Shown piece by piece: positions 1 to 7,009 of a stretch of DNA of 15,261 bases. This DNA is from Myxococcales bacterium (GTDB lineage: Bacteria; Myxococcota_C; UBA6777). Position numbers and translations under genes: made by a program. The notes under the pieces were generated by a model, which worked only from the letters and a program-made list of their open reading frames with translations, ran no database searches and was not told where the DNA came from. Each line of letters opens with the position of its first letter. Position 1 is the first letter of the stretch. The stretch is from the NCBI GenBank assembly GCA_027005175.1, contig JALTMC010000154.1, positions 1-15,261 of the forward strand, read 5' to 3'.

Positions 1-2
1 CC

Positions 3-39
3 TCCTACCACTCTCACCTTTCCTACCACTATCACCCTT
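3..39. repeat. Imperfect 18-bp tandem repeat, two copies
   Basis: Two adjacent copies of a pyrimidine-rich unit of 18-19 bp (3-20 and 21-39) share the core TCCTACCACT and a TCACC tail. They differ by one substitution and one extra C. The rest of the first 86 bases is AT-rich and shows no gene. Function is unknown; any gene further left lies outside the window. Confidence 0.6.
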
Positions 40-86
40 CTTTGTCATATCACAACTCTCTGTTTTATGTACTATTGATAACTTTC

Positions 87-125
87 TTAACCGAAAGGTC
101 AAATTTAAGTTGACCGATCGGTTAA
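87..125. promoter_or_regulatory. Tandem TetR-type operator pair upstream of the ThDP enzyme gene
   Basis: Two 16-bp palindromes, TTAACCGAAAGGTCAA (87-102) and TTGACCGATCGGTTAA (110-125), are separated by 7 bp, with centres 23 bp apart. Each is a near-perfect dyad of the form TTnACC-N4-GGTnAA, and the two together are also inverted repeats of each other (14 of 16 positions). The ACCG/CGGT half-sites at this spacing resemble operators of TetR-family repressors, including several that control acyl-CoA or fatty-acid genes. No tetR gene is in the window, so the regulator may be encoded just to the left or elsewhere. The palindromes are seen directly; assignment to TetR is inference. Confidence 0.6.
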
Positions 126-138
126 ATATTGCCATACT
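110..138 (+). promoter_or_regulatory. Possible sigma-70-like promoter of the ThDP/SDR operon
   Basis: TTGACC (110-115, five of six matches to the -35 consensus) is followed after 17 bp by CATACT (133-138, four of six to -10). The -35 box lies inside the right-hand palindrome, so a bound repressor would block polymerase. The leader to the ATG at 218 would be about 70 nt. This rests on consensus matching only. Confidence 0.35.
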
Positions 139-217
139 TGGGAAAATAGAGCAACGATTTCTTTTACTCGATCGCTGTTAGGGAAAAACTGACGGTGTTC
201 AGGCGAGGACAAAAAAG

Positions 218-1999
218 ATGGCAGTGACAGTCGCGAAGAAGCAAAGCAAGAGTGTATTGGGTGGTGAGATCCTGACGAAGATGTTGGCAGCGGAAGGTGT
301 GGAGAAGGTTTTTGGGATCATCGATGGGACATACTTCGGTTTGTATTCGAAGTTTGAGGAAAACGGGATCTCCCTAGTAACACCACGACATGAAGCAAGT
401 GCAGCGCATATGGCTGGAGCTTATGCACGCCTGACAGGAGGCTTGGGGGTTTGTTTGGCAAGCAACGGTCCAGGTGTAGCCAACATGCTCGCGGGAGTTG
501 CGGTGGAGCAGGCAGAAGGCAACCGCGTCTTGTTGATTACCAGCTCTCGACGCGAAGGAATTGTATATCCAGACAGAGGAGGAACGTACCAGTATTTTCC
601 TCATGTTGAAGTCATCCGTCCCATGGTGAAGTGGAGCTGTGCTGTTCCATCTGTGGACCGGATGGCAGAGTTGATGCGCAAAGCTCTGCGTGTATCCTAC
701 CAGGGTCGCCCTGGCGTAGTTCATTTGGACATCCCTGAGAACTTGATGAATGGGAAGTTTGAGTGGAATGCACAGTGGTTTTGGGAGCCCAGTCAGTATC
801 GTGTACTTGAGCCAGTTCCTCCCGCAGAGAGTCAGGTCAAGAAAGCCGCACAAATGCTGATCGAAGCAAAGCTTCCGGTCTTCCATGTGGGTTCTGGAGT
901 GATCCACGCTGAAGCCTTTGAAGAAGTACGCAAGTTAAGTGAGTTGTTGCATGCTCCTATCACTACAAGTTGGGCTGCACGTTCAGCTGTGGATGAACGC
1001 AATCATCTGTCGATACCGATGGTTTACCTCAAAGCTGTGAATCAGGCTCGTACCCAAGCAGACGTCCTTTTGGTGTTGGGTTCTCGTCTCGGAGAGAGTG
1101 ACTGGTGGGGCAAGGCTCCTTATTGGGGTCAGCCTGAAGAACAAAAGATGATCCAGGTCGACATCGACACCGATTCTCTGGCAAACAATCGCCCCGCTGA
1201 TCTGCCTGTACAAGCGGATGTCAAAGTCTTTCTTGAGCAAGTGATCGCAGAGGTCTGGCGTCGCCAAACGGAACTGAACCTAACAGGCCGCCGCAAAGCT
1301 GTCACTGCCTTAAAGAAACTCTGTACCAAACGACGCAAAAAGTTGAGCAAGCACCTCGAAGATAAGGCAACACCGATGCATTCATCACACATCGCGACGA
1401 TCTGTCAGGACGTGTTTGATGAGGATGCAGTGCTTGTTGTCGATGGGGGAAACACCTCGATTTGGTCTCACTTCTACCACGAGATTCGCACCCCCAACTC
1501 CGTACTCACAACGTATAAGATGGGCATGTTGGGAGCAGGGGTGTCCCAGGCTTTGGGTGCACAGGTATCCGACCCAGAGCGTCAGGTGTATTGTATCATC
1601 GGAGACGGTGCAATGGGCTTTCATATCCAGGAAATAGAAACGGCTGTACGCAACCATCTACCGGTGATTTACCTCGTTGTTTGCGACAAGCAATGGGGCA
1701 TGGTGAAGATCAACCAACTGTTTGCTCTCAAACCTCTCAAGACCCTGGTCAAGAAAACACTTAGCCCTGAAGAAACCATCAACTCCGATCTCCATGAGAT
1801 TGAGTTTGACCAAGTCGCTCGCGCGATGGGTGCTCATGGCGAGCGAGTGAGCACACCTGAAGGACTGCGTGGAGCTATCGAACGCTCCGTCGCAACAGGG
1901 AGGTGCTCTGTCATTCATATCGACGTCGATCCCGTCAAACACATGTGGGCTCCCGAACTAAAAACATTCAAAGATATGCACCAAGAACCCGCAGGCTGA
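218..1999 (+). CDS. ThDP-dependent enzyme, acetolactate synthase-like
   Basis: This is a 593-residue member of the ThDP-dependent family that includes acetolactate synthase, benzaldehyde lyase and 2-hydroxyacyl-CoA lyase. The order is N-terminal PYR domain (about 14-185), central domain (about 205-345) and C-terminal PP domain (about 395-575). The cofactor-activating glutamate is E59 in RHEASAAHMAGAYAR. The ThDP/Mg motif starts with GDG at 462-464 (IIGDGAMGF), but the usual closing NN pair is C489-D490 (VVCDKQWGM). Such enzymes make or break C-C bonds next to a carbonyl in the cytoplasm. The ATG at 218 has GAGG at 205-208, nine bases upstream. It is followed after 62 bp by the SDR fusion gene, so the two are probably cotranscribed. 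I would not call it a true IlvB: no regulatory subunit or branched-chain genes are nearby, and the substrate is unknown. Confidence 0.9.
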   Translation: MAVTVAKKQSKSVLGGEILTKMLAAEGVEKVFGIIDGTYFGLYSKFEENGISLVTPRHEASAAHMAGAYARLTGGLGVCLASNGPGVANMLAGVAVEQAEGNRVLLITSSRREGIVYPDRGGTYQYFPHVEVIRPMVKWSCAVPSVDRMAELMRKALRVSYQGRPGVVHLDIPENLMNGKFEWNAQWFWEPSQYRVLEPVPPAESQVKKAAQMLIEAKLPVFHVGSGVIHAEAFEEVRKLSELLHAPITTSWAARSAVDERNHLSIPMVYLKAVNQARTQADVLLVLGSRLGESDWWGKAPYWGQPEEQKMIQVDIDTDSLANNRPADLPVQADVKVFLEQVIAEVWRRQTELNLTGRRKAVTALKKLCTKRRKKLSKHLEDKATPMHSSHIATICQDVFDEDAVLVVDGGNTSIWSHFYHEIRTPNSVLTTYKMGMLGAGVSQALGAQVSDPERQVYCIIGDGAMGFHIQEIETAVRNHLPVIYLVVCDKQWGMVKINQLFALKPLKTLVKKTLSPEETINSDLHEIEFDQVARAMGAHGERVSTPEGLRGAIERSVATGRCSVIHIDVDPVKHMWAPELKTFKDMHQEPAG

Positions 2000-2061
2000 G
2001 ACCAACAACCAAGAGAAAACAACCCAGCGACAGAAGCTTTACTCAAACAGGAAGAAGCAAG

Positions 2062-3897
2062 ATGGTAGAACACACCCAGAAAGAGATGAGAAGTTCTGTA
2101 CTTATCACTGGCGCAGGGGGGTATATTGGCTCCCTGGTAACGAAGGCATTGGCTGCGTCACCAGAAGGGTTCAACACCATCGTAGCCACAGATGTTCGCG
2201 ACATCAAAGAAGATCAGCGCGTCAAAGGAGTCACCTATCTCACCTTGGATATCCGTTCGCCTGAGTTGGCGGATGTGATGAAAAAATATGCGATTGACAC
2301 GGTCGTACACCTGGCTTCTATTGTCACACCAGCACCTGAGATGACAAGAGAGTTTCAGTACGATGTTGATGTCAATGGAACTCGCAATGTCGTGGAGAGA
2401 TGCCTGACTCAGGGAGTGCGTAAGTTAATTGTCACAAGCAGCGGTGCAGCCTATGGTTACCATGCAGACAATCCTCCTCTGATTACGGAAGAGTACCCTC
2501 TGCGTGGAAACCAAGCGTTTGCTTACTCCTATCACAAACGATTGGTTGAGGAGATGCTCGCAGATTACCGGCACAAACACCCCTCTTTGCAACAGTTAAT
2601 CTTTCGGGTTGGAACCATCCTTGGGGAGACCGTGAGCAATCAAATCACGGCACTGTTTGAAAAGCCCTTTGTACTCGGTATCAAAGGAGCTTCCTCTCCC
2701 TTTAACTTTGTCTGGGACCAGGATGTTGTTGGCTGTCTCTTGCATGGAGTACACCACGAAAATGACGGCATATATAACCTGTCAGGCAACGGTGTCCTGA
2801 CCTTGCGAGAGATCGCAGGATTGCTTGACAAGCCTTACCTACCGCTCTCTCCCACGCTTCTCACAGGAGCACTCGAAACCTTACAAACGGTCTCTCTTAC
2901 GCAATACGGTCCAGAGCAGCTCGACTTTTTACGATATCGCCCTGTCCTCTCCAACGATCGATTGCAACGACAGTTTGGCTACAAGCTCCGAAAGAGCACA
3001 CGCGAGGTCTTTGCCCTCTACAAAGATGCTTATACCAACACCCACCCTGCCCTGTTCGACAAGGTACGTTATCTTCTTCCATGGAAGAAGAGCACGACCA
3101 CGACAAAGAACGCTGTGATTACAGGAGGAGCGAGTGGAATCGGCCGAGCCCTGGCCCAACGTTTTGCACAGGAAGGATATCGTATCGCACTCCTCGATGT
3201 TGATGACACAGCATTGCGACACACAGCCCGAGGACTGCGACACCAGTATAAGACAGAGGTGATGACGATTCCCTGCGATGTCAGAGAGCCACAGGCCTGT
3301 CATAACGCCATCCAAAGTGTTGTCGAGACCTGGGGCGGTGTTGATGTTCTACTCAACAACGCAGGAATCTCTCACCGCAGTCTACTCACCGAAACAGAAA
3401 TCTCGGTGTTGCGAAAAGTCATGGACGTCAACTTCTTTGGTGCAGTGAACTGTACACAAGCTGCGCTGCCAAGTTTATGCAAGAGAAAAGGAATGATCGT
3501 TGCGATCTCCAGCATCGCAGGCTTTGCACCGCTCGTTGGGCGAACAGGCTACGCTGCTAGCAAACACGCACTCCATGGATTTTTTGACTCGTTGCGCGAG
3601 GAGCTGTCAGAAGAAGGTGTAGGTGTGCTGATCGCCTGTCCTTCTTTTGTAAAAACATCGATCGAAGAGAACGCACTTGCAGGAGATGGAGCGCAGGCAC
3701 AAACCGTCAGGAATATCGTAGGTGAGATGGCATCTCCCGACACCATCGCTGATGCCATTTTCCAGGCAACCAAACAGCGCAAAACGCTCCTGGTTCCTTC
3801 CTCCGTTGGCAAAGCATCCTACCTGCTCAGCCGCTTTTTCCCCCACGCATACGCCCGTGTCATGCGACAAAGCCAGGGGCCCGAGTTCGGACTCTAA
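2062..3897 (+). CDS. Double SDR fusion: epimerase-type plus classical SDR
   Basis: This 611-residue protein joins two Rossmann-fold reductases. Residues 11-325 form an NAD-dependent epimerase/dehydratase-type (extended) SDR, with the dinucleotide motif TGAGGYIGS (16-24) and the catalytic pair Y155/K159 in YSYHK. After a short linker (about 335-350, STTTTK) comes a classical SDR with TGGASGIG (354-361), NNAG (432-435), a serine near 483-484 and Y497/K501 in YAASK. Both active sites look intact, so two oxidoreductase steps on a shared substrate or pathway are plausible. The start at 2062 follows AGGAAGAAG. The same frame is open back to 1903, but that part overlaps the ThDP gene and looks non-native; the ATG at 2086 is an alternative. 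Most family members have a single such domain. Reactions and substrates cannot be read from the sequence. Confidence 0.88.
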   Translation: MVEHTQKEMRSSVLITGAGGYIGSLVTKALAASPEGFNTIVATDVRDIKEDQRVKGVTYLTLDIRSPELADVMKKYAIDTVVHLASIVTPAPEMTREFQYDVDVNGTRNVVERCLTQGVRKLIVTSSGAAYGYHADNPPLITEEYPLRGNQAFAYSYHKRLVEEMLADYRHKHPSLQQLIFRVGTILGETVSNQITALFEKPFVLGIKGASSPFNFVWDQDVVGCLLHGVHHENDGIYNLSGNGVLTLREIAGLLDKPYLPLSPTLLTGALETLQTVSLTQYGPEQLDFLRYRPVLSNDRLQRQFGYKLRKSTREVFALYKDAYTNTHPALFDKVRYLLPWKKSTTTTKNAVITGGASGIGRALAQRFAQEGYRIALLDVDDTALRHTARGLRHQYKTEVMTIPCDVREPQACHNAIQSVVETWGGVDVLLNNAGISHRSLLTETEISVLRKVMDVNFFGAVNCTQAALPSLCKRKGMIVAISSIAGFAPLVGRTGYAASKHALHGFFDSLREELSEEGVGVLIACPSFVKTSIEENALAGDGAQAQTVRNIVGEMASPDTIADAIFQATKQRKTLLVPSSVGKASYLLSRFFPHAYARVMRQSQGPEFGL

Positions 3898-4140
3898 GAA
3901 AGGTTTGAGGGCTCAAACTCTCGTGCTCGACACGAGTCCACCTGAGAATGAATTCTCAGGCTCCAGAGTTCCATGATATAGCCCACAGAAAAGTCCCCAA
4001 AGGGGACTCCATCAGTACCAAAATAGAACACTACAATTAATAATTTACAGCATTATCGACACTGGCGACTGAACCTGCTTGAGTTGGGTCGCGTCCGACT
4101 TGCCCGAATCCATATCGTACGGACTGGTCAACATGGAAAC
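3898..4140. other. Convergent intergenic region with four stem-loops
   Basis: This 243-bp gap between convergent genes contains four consecutive inverted repeats: 3903-3918 (GTTTGAG/CTCAAAC), 3920-3936 (CTCGTG/CACGAG), 3941-3960 (CCTGAGAAT/ATTCTCAGG) and 3992-4008 (AGTCCCC/GGGGACT). The first three directly follow the SDR fusion stop codon. None has a clear T-run on the plus strand, so they may act as 3'-end protection or as non-canonical termination signals. Nothing recognisable was seen in 4009-4140. Confidence 0.6.
3988..4008 (-). terminator. Probable intrinsic terminator for the minus-strand ThiO-like gene
   Basis: Read on the minus strand, AGTCCCC-TTT-GGGGACT forms a 7-bp GC-rich stem with a 3-nt loop, followed directly by TTTC. 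This lies about 130 bp past the ThiO-like stop codon, facing the convergent SDR gene. The T-run is short, so termination efficiency is uncertain. Confidence 0.5.
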
Positions 4141-5244
4141 TTATTCCTGTGTGTCAAGCCTATTCGAATCGCAAGCAACACGTTTTACGATGAGGAGTTC
4201 ATCGTCTGACTCCCCTGCATTGATCGTGTTGACGGCTGTTTGAATCACAGCAGGAGAGCAGAGGAATCCGTGACGGTAGAGTCCATTGATTCGCATCAAT
4301 CCATCTTGCACCTGAATTTGGGGCAAGTGGTCGGGCAAAGCTGGGCGACATTGCACCACAGAATGTAAGATGCGAGCCTCTGCAAAACCGGGATGCAAAG
4401 CATACGCAGCAGAGAGAAGTTCCAAGGTGGAGCGCAGAGATATGGGTGTCATATCTTCACTATCGATGGAGGTGGCACCAATCACAAAGAAGTTATTTTT
4501 ACGAGGCACCACATAGAGTGGATACCGAGGATGCATCACTCGCACAGGTCGTTTGAGTGTAACATCCGGAGCGCGAACAATCACAAGCTCTCCTCGAACA
4601 CCTCGCAACCCTTTCCAATCCTCCTTGGCACCGAGTCCTCGACAATCCACAACCCAGTCAAATGTTTCTTGTTTTGAATCGTATGAGATCTGGTGGGGCT
4701 CTAGTTTTTCCACTGATGTTCGCCAGTGAACCTCAACTCCAAGATCCTCCATCGTCTCCGCCAGAGACGCCATCAACTCGTGGTTGTCGATTTGACCTTC
4801 CCCAGGAAAGAACAAACCTCGCTGAAACCGGTCAACGATCTCAGGCTCCAAGTCCGCGATCTCGCGTTGCCCCACCCATTGCATCATCTCACTTGAAGAT
4901 AACTGGGGTTCGATCTTCTGTTGTAGATGCACCAAAGCGTCAAAGTCACGAGGATGAGCGACAAGCAGACTTCCTTCCTGACGAAAAGACACTGGGGACT
5001 TGAGACGCTCCAGAATACTCGGCCAACGAGCCAAAGAAGCAACTCCCATCTCACTCACCAGAAGCTCTGCTGATTCTAGCTCACAGTACGGCGCAAGCAT
5101 TCCGGCTGCCGCGAAGGAACAACTCTCCCAACCCATGCGACCATCACGTTCATAGACATGGATATCCCACCCCGATGTGGCAAGCTCAACAGCAAGAAGG
5201 CGACCCACCAAGCCCGCCCCAACAATAGCAACCGTTTGTGACAT
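4141..5244 (-). CDS. thiO: FAD-dependent amine oxidase, ThiO/glycine-oxidase-like
   Basis: This 367-residue flavoprotein belongs to the D-amino-acid/glycine oxidase (DAO) family. The N-terminal FAD motif is GAGLVG (G9, G11, G14), with acidic E32 at the end of the second strand (VYERDG). The segment AAAGMLAPYCE (45-55), RGVRGEL (214-220), RPALPD (300-305) and the C-terminal GLYRHGFLCSP (321-331) match the ThiO pattern. ThiO oxidises glycine to the imine used to build the thiazole of thiamine. The length fits the family. The ATG at 5244 has AAGGAA six to seven bases upstream. No thiS, thiG or thiF is in the window, so the thiamine role is inferred from the family; another small amino acid or amine could be the substrate. 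It is the last gene of the minus-strand block and sits 234 bp after the hydroxylase. Confidence 0.75.
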   Translation of the reverse strand: MSQTVAIVGAGLVGRLLAVELATSGWDIHVYERDGRMGWESCSFAAAGMLAPYCELESAELLVSEMGVASLARWPSILERLKSPVSFRQEGSLLVAHPRDFDALVHLQQKIEPQLSSSEMMQWVGQREIADLEPEIVDRFQRGLFFPGEGQIDNHELMASLAETMEDLGVEVHWRTSVEKLEPHQISYDSKQETFDWVVDCRGLGAKEDWKGLRGVRGELVIVRAPDVTLKRPVRVMHPRYPLYVVPRKNNFFVIGATSIDSEDMTPISLRSTLELLSAAYALHPGFAEARILHSVVQCRPALPDHLPQIQVQDGLMRINGLYRHGFLCSPAVIQTAVNTINAGESDDELLIVKRVACDSNRLDTQE

Positions 5245-5478
5245 TATGTTTCCTTACTGGGTTCCAAGTTCCGACCCGCTTGTGTGACGATCTGCTCACA
5301 TTCAGGTTCCGACCCGCTTGTGGAGATGGGATAGCCTGTCGTTGAAGCAAGAATCCCTCCGGCTTTTGCCTTGGGAGTTGTCAATGGGTTCTTCCTACCA
5401 TACCAGAGAGAGCAATGGAACAGTGTTCTTCTATTTTCCTGGAGTACCATAAGATTGACAAACGATTTCAAAAGAGAT
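5245..5478. other. Intergenic region with a 17-bp direct repeat
   Basis: This 234-bp gap lies between the hydroxylase 3' end and the ThiO-like start. The sequence GTTCCGACCCGCTTGTG occurs at 5268-5284 and again at 5306-5322 (38-bp period), within the likely leader of the ThiO-like gene. A longer frame crosses this gap but overlaps the hydroxylase and has no family features. I see no other clear element. Confidence 0.6.
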
Positions 5479-6054
5479 TCAAAGAACCTTCGCGGTGCCC
5501 CCACCTCGCAACTGATAATCCGCCGTAAATTCGGGCAGGATTTCACCAGTCGCTGGGTCCAAAAGCCAGTCCAAAGCGAGCTTGCGAGGGACAAGAACAA
5601 CTTCCGGACTCTCCAAGGTTCCAAACACGATATCCCAGACAGGACTCGTCACCCCATGGTTGACCTTTGGATTTTTGAAATGATGAAAGAAGTGATGCTT
5701 ACGTACCCACCGGCCATAAGCACCTTTCGGTCCATGTGTATGCGCCCTCCGATGGATCACCTCATAGGTCAAATACATACTTGAGAAACCCAGTGAAAAA
5801 GAGAAGCCCACAAACCAACTGAAAAGCAAACCAAACAACAGCGTACTCATCAACAACACAAGGATCGCAGCGATCACCTTTTTGTAGGTTGGCGCAAAAT
5901 AACTGGTCTCTCGATGATGCCTCATATGCTCCACAGTAAAGATATTCTTCTTGTCTTTGCGATGCCCATAGAATCGATGGATCAAATACTCCGCAAGACT
6001 CCAAGTCACAATGCCAAAAGCAGCACATACGAGAAACAATAGAAACTGTGACAT
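5479..6054 (-). CDS. Membrane fatty acid hydroxylase/sterol desaturase-family protein
   Basis: This 191-residue integral membrane protein has the histidine boxes of the di-iron fatty acid hydroxylase superfamily: H26-x4-H31 (HRFYGH), H43-x2-H46H47 (HMRHH), H101/H105/H107 (HRRAHTH), H121-x2-H124H125 (HHFFHHF) and H133. Hydrophobic segments at about 1-22, 60-82 and 84-98 would place the boxes on the cytoplasmic face. Such enzymes use O2 and an electron donor to hydroxylate or desaturate lipids, carotenoids or sterols. The closest resemblance is to short bacterial enzymes such as carotenoid hydroxylase or fatty acid 2-hydroxylase types, but the substrate is not determinable. The ATG at 6054 has a strong GGAGG eight bases upstream. 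It lies downstream of the GntR regulator on the same strand, which makes it a candidate target. Confidence 0.85.
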   Translation of the reverse strand: MSQFLLFLVCAAFGIVTWSLAEYLIHRFYGHRKDKKNIFTVEHMRHHRETSYFAPTYKKVIAAILVLLMSTLLFGLLFSWFVGFSFSLGFSSMYLTYEVIHRRAHTHGPKGAYGRWVRKHHFFHHFKNPKVNHGVTSPVWDIVFGTLESPEVVLVPRKLALDWLLDPATGEILPEFTADYQLRGGGTAKVL

Positions 6055-6189
6055 ATCCTTCTCCTCCTAGAAAAGAGTCAACACTGCGAAATGCCCAACT
6101 GTTCTCGGTGCTTGACCAAGATTCCACGCATGTCCAGACATCGCCCAAATTTAGGATTGTGTTTGTTAGGCTACAATTCAACCGAGACT

Positions 6190-6265
6190 CCTTCGCCCTA
6201 AGAAATAGGCTTGTTGAAGCACTAGGCACCTTCGCCCTAAAAAATAAGCTTGTCGAAGCACTAGC
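6190..6265. repeat. 39-bp tandem duplication at the gntR 3' end
   Basis: Two adjacent units, 6190-6228 and 6229-6265, both begin CCTTCGCCCTAA and carry a central GCTTGTnGAAGCACTAG. They differ at a few positions. The second copy reaches the GntR stop codon (TAG complement at 6261-6263), so the duplication begins right behind the gene. CTTCG/CGAAG arms in the second copy could pair. The rest of the 206-bp gap (6055-6260) shows a 12-bp palindrome, ATGTCCAGACAT, near 6130 and the hydroxylase ribosome site, but no gene. Confidence 0.65.
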
Positions 6266-6980
6266 TTTCTCTATCCAAAATGGTCAACACTGCCAGTGTA
6301 CCTTTCGAGACAAGCTCTTTCGTTAACTGCCGAGCCAACTCTGCATCTTTTTGCCTCATAGCCAGATAGATCTCCCGATAAAGAGCCTGACTTGTCCACT
6401 CCATGGCCAAAGCATCTCGTAACTTCTCTCGAATATTCTCAAACGTCTTTTGCAAAGCGTTATAAGCAAGCTGGTATGCGATATTGTTGGAGCCTTTAAT
6501 CAATAGCCTCCAAAATTGAACGTTCAACTCTGCCAATACCATCAACTCTTTCACCTGCCCCATCTCTGCTGTCACTCGATCCAACTCTGTCAACACTTGT
6601 TCATCCACACGCCGCGCACACAACAGAGCGATATCCTCAGCCATCGAAGCCCGTAACTCCATCACTCCCCCCACCACACCCAAATCAATCACTCCACCCC
6701 GCACAAGCAACGCAGGTAAGATCTCAATCCCAGCCGTTACCCGGTAATCGAGAACTCTCGTACCACCACCATGCTGAATCGCAACAAGCTGGATCTGCTC
6801 CAGACGCTTCAATGCCTCACGCACCGCGCCACGGTTCACACCAAAAAGCTCACACAGCTGACGCTCCGAAGGTAACAACTCCCCCGCCTGCAACTCTCCC
6901 GAAAGAATCTGATCCTGAATCTGATCGAAAACCTCACTCGAAAGCGACCTCTTCTGCACAGGCTTAAACTTTAACGCCAA
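6261..6980 (-). CDS. GntR-family transcriptional regulator, FadR/FCD subfamily
   Basis: This 239-residue regulator has an N-terminal winged helix (about 10-75) with the GntR signature: LPSERQLCELFGVNRGAVRE, then ALKRL and a basic GGGTRV wing. An all-helical ligand-binding domain fills about 85-235, typical of the FadR subfamily. Many FCD domains bind a metal through histidines. Here the helix that usually carries an FH pair reads QFW (in NVQFWRLL), and the domain has no histidine at all, so a metal-free ligand mode as in FadR is more likely. The start is a TTG at 6980 with GGAGAGG seven bases upstream; no ATG fits better. Two copies of a palindromic operator-like element lie 30-120 bp upstream, which points to autoregulation. 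Targets may include the hydroxylase and ThiO-like genes downstream. Confidence 0.88.
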   Translation of the reverse strand: MALKFKPVQKRSLSSEVFDQIQDQILSGELQAGELLPSERQLCELFGVNRGAVREALKRLEQIQLVAIQHGGGTRVLDYRVTAGIEILPALLVRGGVIDLGVVGGVMELRASMAEDIALLCARRVDEQVLTELDRVTAEMGQVKELMVLAELNVQFWRLLIKGSNNIAYQLAYNALQKTFENIREKLRDALAMEWTSQALYREIYLAMRQKDAELARQLTKELVSKGTLAVLTILDRES

Positions 6981-7009
6981 AACAAAACCTCTCCAACCTA
7001 ACCAATGAT

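Noticed and set aside
1903-2061. Extended N-terminus of the SDR fusion
   Set aside because: It overlaps the end of the ThDP gene, is highly basic without family similarity, and the ATG at 2062 has a suitable ribosome site just before the Rossmann motif.
3941-3960. CTGAGA resembling part of a TPP riboswitch
   Set aside because: It is part of a simple palindrome behind a gene, the other conserved TPP-riboswitch segments are absent, and no gene starts downstream.
5244-5624. 126-codon minus-strand frame ending at the ThiO-like start
   Set aside because: It overlaps the 3' end of the hydroxylase gene in another frame, has no ribosome site or family features, and depends on the repeated intergenic sequence.
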